From contig DBKW01000054.1 of the NCBI GenBank assembly GCA_002298665.1, positions 18,170 through 30,608 on the forward strand: a stretch of DNA of 12,439 bases, read 5' to 3'. This stretch comes from Verrucomicrobia bacterium UBA740. Its GTDB lineage: Bacteria > Verrucomicrobiota > Kiritimatiellia > RFP12 > UBA1067. The number at the start of each line of letters is the position of its first letter. The first letter of the stretch is position 1. The notes beneath the pieces were generated by a model. That model ran no database searches, was not told where the DNA came from, and worked only from the letters and a program-made list of their open reading frames with translations. Positions 6,655 to 12,439 of this stretch are shown here, piece by piece. Made by a program: the position numbers and the translations under genes.

Positions 6655-7935
6655 ATGATCGATATCAAGAAGTTGAGAGACGATTTTGAAGCCACCGCGC
6701 AGGCGCTCGCCCGCCGCGGCGTGGAGCGTGCACGGCTCGAGAAGGCGCGCGATCTGGACGCGAAACGCCGCGCGCTTTTGGGCGAGACAGAGACGTTGAA
6801 GGCCAAGCGCAACGCCGCGTCGAAGGAAATCGGCAAAATCGCCGCCGCCGGCGGCGACATTGCCGCGGCCAAGGCCGAGATGCGCGCCGTGGGCGACCGC
6901 ATCGCCGAAATCGACCGCGAATTGACCACGGTCGAGCACGATTTGCGCGAAACGCTCCTCATGATCCCCAACATCCCCGCGCCGGAGATCCCGACGGGGC
7001 TGGACAGCTCGGCGAACAAGGTCGTGCGGTTCGTGGGCGAATGGAAGGACCGCGACTTCCTGGTTCTGGACCACATGAAAGTCGGCGAGAAACTGGGCAT
7101 TTTCGACTTCCCGCGCGGCGTCAAGCTGACGGGCACGGGCTTCCCGATCATCCTGGGACAGGGCGCCAAGCTGCAGCGCGCGCTCATCCAGTACATGCTC
7201 GACCTGCACTGCCAAAAGCAGGGGTATACGGAAATGCTGCCGCCGTTCGTTGTGAATTCGGCGTCCATGACGGGCACGGGCCAGTTGCCGAAGTTCGCCG
7301 AAGACCTGTACCACTGCAACGTGGACGACTTCTGGCTCATCCCGACGGCGGAGGTCCCGGTCACGAACTACTACCGCGACGACATTCTGGACGGAAAGAA
7401 GCTTCCGATCAAGCTGACGGCCTATACGCCGTGCTTCCGCCGCGAGGCGGGCAGCGCGGGCAAGATGACGCGCGGCATGTTGCGCGTGCACCAGTTCGAC
7501 AAGGTCGAGATGGTCAATTTCGTGCATCCGGACCACGCGTTCGAGCAGCTGGAAGTACTCGTGCACGAGGCGGAGGAGGTTCTTACGGGCCTGGGGCTCC
7601 ACTTCCGCGTCATCATGCTCAGCTCGGGCGACATGGGCTTTTCGGCCGCGAAGTGCTACGATCTGGAGTTGTGGGCGCCGGGCGAGAAGCAGTGGCTTGA
7701 GGTGTCGAGCTGTTCGTGCTTTACGGACTACCAGGCGCGGCGCCTCAATTGCCGCTTCAAGGACGCGGACGGCAAGACGAAGCTCGTCAACACGCTCAAC
7801 GGTTCGGGCGTCGCCCTGCCGCGTCTTTTGGTGGCGTTGCTGGAACAGTGCCAGAACGCGGACGGCAGCGTGACGGTTCCGGAAGTCCTGCGTCCCTACA
7901 TGGGCGGCGTCGACAAGCTTTTGCCGGTCAAGTGA
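6655..7935 (+). CDS. serS: Seryl-tRNA synthetase (SerRS)
   Basis: Class II synthetase that charges tRNA-Ser (and tRNA-Sec where present). The 426-residue length is typical for bacteria. An N-terminal tRNA-binding long coiled coil, rich in Lys, Glu and Ala, spans about residues 25-105. The catalytic core shows the serine-binding TAEVP segment (231-235), motif 2 with FRREAGSAG (from F261) and motif 3 GSGVALPRLL (R390), plus the MIPNIP and EVSSCS...QARR segments of the family. The start is fixed by AAGGAG 8 nt upstream and the family-typical MIDIKKLRDD. Its TGA overlaps the GTG of the next gene (GTGA), so it heads a tightly coupled gene string that includes an apparent polyketide/fatty-acid-type pathway. 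Confidence 0.96.
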   Translation: MIDIKKLRDDFEATAQALARRGVERARLEKARDLDAKRRALLGETETLKAKRNAASKEIGKIAAAGGDIAAAKAEMRAVGDRIAEIDRELTTVEHDLRETLLMIPNIPAPEIPTGLDSSANKVVRFVGEWKDRDFLVLDHMKVGEKLGIFDFPRGVKLTGTGFPIILGQGAKLQRALIQYMLDLHCQKQGYTEMLPPFVVNSASMTGTGQLPKFAEDLYHCNVDDFWLIPTAEVPVTNYYRDDILDGKKLPIKLTAYTPCFRREAGSAGKMTRGMLRVHQFDKVEMVNFVHPDHAFEQLEVLVHEAEEVLTGLGLHFRVIMLSSGDMGFSAAKCYDLELWAPGEKQWLEVSSCSCFTDYQARRLNCRFKDADGKTKLVNTLNGSGVALPRLLVALLEQCQNADGSVTVPEVLRPYMGGVDKLLPVK

Positions 7936-8738
7936 CGTCCTCTTTCGCCAGACCGGAGAAGAACGATCCGCTCGCGCGTCTGCGGGCGGATTATTCGGCT
8001 TACGTGGATACCTACCGTTCGGCGGACGGAACCCTGCCGCCGATGATGCAGCTGAAGCTCGTCCATACCGAGGGTGTCGTGGACGCGGCGCGGCGCATCG
8101 CCGCCGGGGAAAAGTTCGACGCCCCCACGGCGCTCGCCTGCGAAGCCGCGGCGCTTTTGCACGACACGGGACGGTACGAGCAGCTGAAACGCTACAATAC
8201 CTTCCGCGATTCGGACAGCGTGGACCACGCCGTCTTCTCGCACGACATCGTCCGGGAGAAGGGGTGGCTTTCGGGCTGGGCGGACAAGGACGCCATTTTG
8301 TGGGCGGTTCTCGTGCACAACCGGCGGGATATTCCCGCGCCCGCCCCCTCGCCGCGCGCGCTTGTTTGCGCGAAAACGGTGCGGGACGCGGATAAACTCG
8401 ACATTTTCAGAGTATTGGAAGACCAAATCGCCCATACGGACTGGCGCACGGACAGCCGGGCGTTCTGGAATCTGAAGGTATCCGCGCCGCCCAGCCCCGC
8501 CGTTTTGGAGGCGATCCGGGCGCGGCGCCCCGTGAACTACCAGGATATCCGATGCCTCGCGGACTTCGTCCTCATTCAGGTCGGCTGGATGATCAGCGGA
8601 CTCGAATACGCGACATCCCGCCGTCTTTGCGCCGCGCGCGGACATCTCGCGTTCCGCCGGCGGTTTTTGAAGGAATTGACCGATTCGCCCGCCGTGGACG
8701 AGATTTGCGACATGGCGGAAAGGGCGCTCGCCCAATGA
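7932..8738 (+). CDS. HD-domain phosphohydrolase, substrate unknown
   Basis: A 268-residue protein of the HD superfamily, which are metal-dependent phosphohydrolases usually acting on nucleotides or nucleotide signals. The H...HD...D pattern is present: H45, H77-D78 in ALLHDTGRYEQ, and D154 in RDADKLD, with additional His at H99 and H104. The start is inferred as GTG at 7932, overlapping the serS stop as GTGA. No ribosome site is visible, so it probably relies on coupling. The next in-frame ATG (8043) would remove a conserved-looking stretch but would keep H45. It ends in an ATGA overlap with the dehydratase gene. It has no known role in aryl polyene synthesis, and I cannot name its substrate. 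Confidence 0.8.
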   Translation: MTSSFARPEKNDPLARLRADYSAYVDTYRSADGTLPPMMQLKLVHTEGVVDAARRIAAGEKFDAPTALACEAAALLHDTGRYEQLKRYNTFRDSDSVDHAVFSHDIVREKGWLSGWADKDAILWAVLVHNRRDIPAPAPSPRALVCAKTVRDADKLDIFRVLEDQIAHTDWRTDSRAFWNLKVSAPPSPAVLEAIRARRPVNYQDIRCLADFVLIQVGWMISGLEYATSRRLCAARGHLAFRRRFLKELTDSPAVDEICDMAERALAQ

Positions 8739-9199
8739 CGCCCCTTGCCGAACTCCTGCCGCAGGCCGCGCCGATGATTTTGCTTTCGGGGTATTATCCG
8801 CCGGAGGTGTCGGACGATTTCGTGGAGGCGTGGGTCGCCGTTTCGGAGGAGTCTCCCTTTTTCGAGCCCGAATCGGGAGGGGTGCCTTCGTGCGTCGCGG
8901 CGGAATACATGGCGCAGACGATGGCGCTGTACACCGGTCTTTATCGCGCCCGGACGGGTCTGCCGCCGAAAGTCGGTTTTCTGCTCGGCACGCGGCGTCT
9001 TTCGCTCAAACTCGACCGTTTCGCCGCCGGCGGACGCTACCGCATCCGGGTGCAGCCGCTTTTTTCGGACGAGGAGTTCGGCTCGTTTGCCTGCACGATT
9101 TACGATGAAGCGACGGGGCGGGAAGTCGCCTCCGCGCTGATGAACGCTTTTCAACCCGAGGGGACGCCGACAGCGGACAGTTTAGAGGCTTACACATGA
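8735..9199 (+). CDS. Hotdog-fold 3-hydroxyacyl-ACP dehydratase, ApeP-like
   Basis: A 154-residue single hotdog domain related to FabZ/FabA and closest in layout to ApeP, a dehydratase subunit of aryl polyene type II PKS systems. The N-terminal LLPQAAPMILL segment corresponds to the LPHxxPM start of such proteins, with Gln where His is usual. PFFEPESGGVPSCVAAEYMAQ replaces the FabZ PxFxGHFPxxPxxPG...EAMAQ segment: the Glu before MAQ is kept, but the FabZ catalytic His of GHFP is absent. GFLLGTRRLSLKLDRF is a good match to the ApeP family. In E. coli ApeP works as a heterodimer with ApeI, and the partner is not in this window. Its ATG overlaps the upstream stop, and its TGA overlaps the ketoreductase ATG. 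Confidence 0.8.
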   Translation: MTPLAELLPQAAPMILLSGYYPPEVSDDFVEAWVAVSEESPFFEPESGGVPSCVAAEYMAQTMALYTGLYRARTGLPPKVGFLLGTRRLSLKLDRFAAGGRYRIRVQPLFSDEEFGSFACTIYDEATGREVASALMNAFQPEGTPTADSLEAYT

Positions 9200-9918
9200 A
9201 GAAAGTTATCGTCACAGGTTCCAGCCGCGGCATCGGCCGCGCGATTGCGCTTGATTTGGTCCGGGCGGGGTACGATCCCGTCATCCACTGCGTCAATGGA
9301 CGCGCCGCCGCCGAGGAAACCGCCGCGCAGGCGCGTGCGGCGGGCGGCACGGGCGGGATCCTGCAGTTCGACGTCGCCGATCGCGCCGCGGCGCGCACGG
9401 CGCTCGAGGATTGGGTCGCCAAAGAGGGCGCGCCCTACGGGGTCGTGTTGAATGCGGGCATCGCCGCGGACAACGCCTTCCCCGCCATGGAAGACGACGA
9501 GTGGGACCGCGTCATCCGTACCGACCTCGACAGTTTCTACAACGTGCTCAAGCCCCTCGTCCTGCCCATGGTGCAGGCGCATATCCGCGGCCGGATCGTC
9601 GCGATTTCGTCCCTCTCGGGCATTGTCGGCAACCGGGGCCAGACGAACTATTCGGCGGCCAAGGCGGGCGTCATCGCCGCGGCGAAAGCTTTGGCGGTGG
9701 AACTCGCCCGGCGCGGCATAACGGTGAATTGCGTCGCCCCGGGCGTCATCGAGACGGAAATGATCCAGGGCATCTTCGCCGAGGAAGCGATGAAGGCGAT
9801 CCCCATGCGCCGGTTCGGCAAGCCCGAGGAAGTCGCCGCGGTCGTGCGCTTTTTGATGTCCGAAGAGGCGTCCTACGTGACGCGGCAGGTCATTCAGGTG
9901 AACGGAGGCATGATTTGA
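9196..9918 (+). CDS. fabG: 3-oxoacyl-ACP reductase, FabG/ApeQ-like
   Basis: Short-chain dehydrogenase of 240 residues that reduces 3-oxoacyl-ACP to the 3-hydroxy form using NAD(P)H. The nucleotide-binding TGSSRGIG (from T7) and LNAGI (N86) are present, and the catalytic S139, Y152 and K156 lie in ISSLSGIVGNRGQTNYSAAKAG. The fourth member of the FabG tetrad, Asn110 in E. coli, is Asp here (RTDLDSFYNV). Position between a hotdog dehydratase and a ketosynthase is the ApeP-Q-R order of aryl polyene clusters, so I infer it serves that pathway. A general fatty-acid role cannot be excluded. It starts in an ATGA overlap, and its stop is shared with the TTG start of the next gene. Confidence 0.88.
   Translation: MKKVIVTGSSRGIGRAIALDLVRAGYDPVIHCVNGRAAAEETAAQARAAGGTGGILQFDVADRAAARTALEDWVAKEGAPYGVVLNAGIAADNAFPAMEDDEWDRVIRTDLDSFYNVLKPLVLPMVQAHIRGRIVAISSLSGIVGNRGQTNYSAAKAGVIAAAKALAVELARRGITVNCVAPGVIETEMIQGIFAEEAMKAIPMRRFGKPEEVAAVVRFLMSEEASYVTRQVIQVNGGMI
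9904..9908 (+). promoter_or_regulatory. Ribosome binding site that fixes a TTG start
   Basis: GGAGG lies inside the last codons of the ketoreductase gene and 6 nt before the TTG at 9915. No ATG or GTG start exists at a comparable place. The first in-frame ATG (10051) would remove the conserved RRVVITGRGLVSS start of the ketosynthase, so this site decides the TTG. Confidence 0.75.
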
Positions 9919-11141
9919 AGCGCCGCGTCGTCATTACGGGACGGGGACTGGTGAGTTCGCTCGGCAACACGCCCGAAGCGGCTTTCAATCGCCTCAAACG
10001 GTATGAGAATTGCGTCGAAGTCTCGTCCGAACTCGCCGCGATCGGCAATATGCAGACGCGTCTCTGGGCGCCCAGTCGCTTCGAGAAGCCGGCGGAATAC
10101 ACCCGCAAGATCGTCCGCACCATGAGCCCCGTCTCCATCATGGCGCTGTATGCGACGGAGCGCGCGCTGGAGGACGCCGGGCTGAAGGACGATCCCTTCG
10201 TGAAAGGCGGGCGGCTGGGAATCGCCTACGGATCCTGTTCGGGCGGCGTCGAGGCGTGCGTGGATTTCTCGTCCATCGTGAAGGAGCGCGTCGTCCGCAA
10301 CGTGACGAGCTCGACCTACATCCGCATGATGCCCCAGACATGCGCGGTGAATCTCTCGGTCCATTTCGGCACGACCGGACGCCTTTTGCCCACGGGCACG
10401 GCCTGCACGTCGGGTTCTCTCGCGATCGGCGAGGCGTACGAAGCGATTGCCGGCGGCAAGCAGGACGCCATGATCGCCGGGGGCGCGGAAGAGTTCAGCG
10501 TCACGCAGGTCGCTGTCTTCGATACGCTGTTCTCGACTTCCCGCCGGAACGACGCGCCGAAAACGACGCCGCGCGCTTTCGACGTCACGCGCGACGGACT
10601 GGTCATCGGCGACGGCGCGGCGACCCTTATCCTCGAGGAACGGGAACACGCCCTCGCCCGGGGCGCGAAGATTTACGCCGAAATCGCCGGTTTCGGCACG
10701 AATACGGACGGCCGCCACGTCACCCAGCCCAATGCGGACACCATGGCCTTGGCGCTCGCTCTCGCGTTGGAGGATGCCGGGATCGGTCCGGACGCCATCG
10801 GATACGTGAACGCCCACGGCACCGCCACGGAGCTGGGCGACATCGCCGAAGGCACGGCCATGGCGAAAGTGTTCGGCGCGTGCCGTCCGCCCGTGAGCAC
10901 CCTCAAGAGCTACACCGGCCATACCCTCGGGGCCTGTGGCGCGCTGGAAGCGATTTTGTCCGTCGAAATGATGAATGCGGACTGGTTTTCGCCCAACCTC
11001 AACTTGACGGAGCCCGATCCGCGCTGCGGCGACCACGATTTCATTGTCGGCGAAGGGCGGAAAAAGACGACGGACCATGTCATGTCCAACAACTTTGCGT
11101 TTGGCGGCGTGAACACCTCCCTTGTCTTCAAGCGGGCATGA
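9915..11141 (+). CDS. Beta-ketoacyl-ACP synthase (FabF-like; ApeR/ApeO type)
   Basis: A 408-residue condensing enzyme with the complete Cys-His-His triad: C164 (TACTSGSLAIGEAYEA), H301 (NAHGTATELGD) and H336 (YTGHTLGACGALEA). The C-terminal SNNFAFGGVNTSLVF signature is also present. It performs decarboxylative Claisen condensation of malonyl-ACP. The start is TTG at 9915, forming TTGA with the upstream stop and supported by GGAGG 6 nt before it. The frame stays open to the left within the ketoreductase gene, but that part is a shadow. By gene order (dehydratase, ketoreductase, KS) it corresponds to ApeR. Because a CLF-like gene follows directly, it could instead be the ApeO-type partner of that CLF. 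Downstream overlap is ATGA. Confidence 0.88.
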   Translation: MKRRVVITGRGLVSSLGNTPEAAFNRLKRYENCVEVSSELAAIGNMQTRLWAPSRFEKPAEYTRKIVRTMSPVSIMALYATERALEDAGLKDDPFVKGGRLGIAYGSCSGGVEACVDFSSIVKERVVRNVTSSTYIRMMPQTCAVNLSVHFGTTGRLLPTGTACTSGSLAIGEAYEAIAGGKQDAMIAGGAEEFSVTQVAVFDTLFSTSRRNDAPKTTPRAFDVTRDGLVIGDGAATLILEEREHALARGAKIYAEIAGFGTNTDGRHVTQPNADTMALALALALEDAGIGPDAIGYVNAHGTATELGDIAEGTAMAKVFGACRPPVSTLKSYTGHTLGACGALEAILSVEMMNADWFSPNLNLTEPDPRCGDHDFIVGEGRKKTTDHVMSNNFAFGGVNTSLVFKRA

Positions 11142-11740
11142 CGCGGGAGCTCGAAATCGCCGCGTTCGCGGCGCTTCTGCCCGGGATGGAGCCGGATTTG
11201 GGTCGCGTGGCGGCGCCCGCCCGGCGGCGCCTTTCGCCTTTGCAGAAGGTCTTTTTCGCGCTCGCCTCCCAAGTCGAGACGGAACGGACCGACAACACCG
11301 TCTTTGCCTCGCGTTATGGCGAGATTTCGCTGACGCGGCGGCTGGTCGCCGATTTCAATGCGGACGGGTCGGTTTCGCCGAACCGCTTCAGCACCTCCGT
11401 CTACAACGCCGCGCCGGGACTGTGGAGCGTGGCGACGAAAAACGCCGCGCCCTATACGGCCGTGGCCGCCGGAACGGATACGATCGAATGCGGATTCCTG
11501 GAACTTCTGTCCGACCCGGTCCGGCAACTGTACGTGTATGCGGAAGAAGACCCCTGTTCCTGCGGGTTTGCCATCCTCTTCGGCCCGCACGGCACGCGCC
11601 GGGTGCGCCTTTCGACGCACGCCGTCCGGACGGATTCCGCCCCGCTCGCGTTTGACGCGGTCCACGCCTTCCTCTCGGGGACGTGCCCCAGAATCGAGGG
11701 CCGTTACCTGACGCTTGAGGACGCTCCGCCATGCGCGTAA
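11138..11740 (+). CDS. Chain-length-factor-like ketosynthase half, ApeC-like
   Basis: A 200-residue protein resembling the N-terminal part of a ketosynthase (the PF13723-type 'beta-ketoacyl synthase chain length factor' proteins). Typical segments are LSPLQKVFFALASQV, the FASRYGE...LTRRL region, NRFSTSVYNAAPGLWSVATKNAAPYTAVAAGTDTIECGFLE and LYVYAEE. No active-site Cys stands in the position where KS enzymes have TACS, and there is no HGT motif, so it should be non-condensing. In aryl polyene systems ApeC pairs with a catalytic KS to control chain length. It begins in an ATGA overlap with the KS gene and overlaps the acyltransferase gene by 10 bp. Confidence 0.82.
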   Translation: MTRELEIAAFAALLPGMEPDLGRVAAPARRRLSPLQKVFFALASQVETERTDNTVFASRYGEISLTRRLVADFNADGSVSPNRFSTSVYNAAPGLWSVATKNAAPYTAVAAGTDTIECGFLELLSDPVRQLYVYAEEDPCSCGFAILFGPHGTRRVRLSTHAVRTDSAPLAFDAVHAFLSGTCPRIEGRYLTLEDAPPCA

Positions 11741-12439
11741 ACCGCCGCGGACTGGGGGCCATCCTGCTTTTCGCGGTTTTCGGCATCGGCGGCGTCGGGC
11801 TCATCCCCGTGTTTCTGCTGGTCTGGAGCCGGGCCGCGCGCCAGGAGATCATGCGCACGCTTTGGCGCATTTTCGTCTGGATGCTGAACCGTTCGGGCCT
11901 TATCCGCATCGACCGCGGCGAATTGCGCCCCTGGCGCGGCACAATCCTCGCCTGCAACCATCCGTCCCTGCTGGATGTCGTGGCGATAACCGCTTTCGTG
12001 CCCAAAACGCTCTTTATCGCCAAGAACAGTCTCAGGAACAACCTGTGCTGCGCGGCCAGCGTGCGCGCCCTCTCCCTGCCGGCGGATGCCGATCTCGTGG
12101 CGGAAGCGGCCCCCAGACTCGCCGCCGGATGGAACGTCCTCATCTTCCCCGAGGGAACCCGTTCGCCCGGCACGGACCGGATGCGTCCCTTCAAGCGGGG
12201 CTGCGCTCAGCTCGCTTTGCGGACGGGCGCCCCGGTGGTCTGCCTGGGGGCGCGGTATTCGCGGCGCGTATTGGGGAAAGGGCAGTCCGTCTGGGATATG
12301 GGCACACGTTGCATGCAGGCGACATTCCGCGCGGACGCGCCGCAAACCTTCCGGGTCCAACCCGGGGAAAGCCTGCACCACGCCGCCATGCGCGTGACCG
12401 AAGCGCTCGAGAGTCGCATCACGCGCCTCGTTTTGGACG
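11731..12439 (+). CDS. PlsC-type lysophospholipid acyltransferase, ApeD-like (3' end cut by window)
   Basis: The first 236 codons of an acyltransferase of the 1-acyl-glycerol-3-phosphate family, still open at the window edge. An N-terminal membrane segment lies at about residues 8-31. The catalytic HX4D motif is complete (NHPSLLD, H77 and D82), and the substrate-binding motif FPEGTR is at 139-144. In aryl polyene clusters such an enzyme (ApeD) follows the CLF gene and is thought to help move the polyene onto its lipid anchor. Membership of that group is inferred from position, and a phospholipid-synthesis PlsC role is possible. The ATG at 11731 lies 10 bp inside the upstream gene, so translation is probably coupled. 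Confidence 0.82.
   Translation, partial: MRVNRRGLGAILLFAVFGIGGVGLIPVFLLVWSRAARQEIMRTLWRIFVWMLNRSGLIRIDRGELRPWRGTILACNHPSLLDVVAITAFVPKTLFIAKNSLRNNLCCAASVRALSLPADADLVAEAAPRLAAGWNVLIFPEGTRSPGTDRMRPFKRGCAQLALRTGAPVVCLGARYSRRVLGKGQSVWDMGTRCMQATFRADAPQTFRVQPGESLHHAAMRVTEALESRITRLVLD

Noticed and set aside
9411..9914. A longer ketosynthase with an N-terminal extension
   Set aside because: The in-frame upstream sequence is Arg/Gly-rich, overlaps the ketoreductase gene in another frame and has no KS features. GGAGG plus TTG at 9915 gives the family-typical start.

Overview
The window looks like a piece of chromosome from a Gram-negative bacterium. Apolipoprotein N-acyltransferase (Lnt) implies triacylated outer-membrane lipoproteins, and the aryl-polyene-type genes at the right end belong to a family known from Gram-negative cell envelopes. 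Codon third positions are strongly G/C-biased, while the promoters are AT-rich islands. The 9-bp ACAGGATTA-type repeats, the clostridial/spirochaete-like form of LysA and the promoter style make me think of the PVC group (Verrucomicrobiota, Kiritimatiellota, Lentisphaerota). That placement is only an impression and needs a database comparison. All supported genes lie on the + strand.

Layout. Positions 1-487 contain no convincing protein gene. They hold two 22-bp tandem units at the left edge (1-44), two clusters of a 9-bp repeat (113-139, 191-208), and a possible small-RNA unit (promoter 264-292, terminator 386-423) just before the lysA promoter (449-462). Operon 1 (488-5656) is lysA (diaminopimelate decarboxylase), a U32-family protein of the RlhA/TrhP RNA-hydroxylation type, and lnt. 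The three genes overlap one another, and the operon ends at a perfect 16-bp hairpin (5677-5716). A single-gene unit follows (5802-6602), a YmdB-type metallophosphodiesterase whose predicted mRNA is almost leaderless. Operon 2 starts at 6611 with serS and continues without a gap through an HD-domain phosphohydrolase, a hotdog dehydratase (ApeP-like), a FabG-type ketoreductase (ApeQ-like), a beta-ketoacyl synthase (ApeR/ApeO-like), a chain-length-factor-like KS (ApeC-like) and a PlsC-type acyltransferase (ApeD-like). The last gene is cut by the window end.

How the genes work together. lysA supplies lysine and consumes meso-DAP, which is also a peptidoglycan precursor; lnt completes lipoprotein maturation; the U32 protein probably modifies RNA. 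The last five genes match the dehydratase, ketoreductase, ketosynthase, CLF and acyltransferase modules of aryl polyene/flexirubin-type type II polyketide clusters. The carrier proteins, the second dehydratase, the AMP ligase and the exporter should lie to the right of the window if the cluster is complete. The most notable points are that this pathway is translationally chained to serS, and that three promoters share a nearly identical 14-nt extended -10 element with no visible -35 box.
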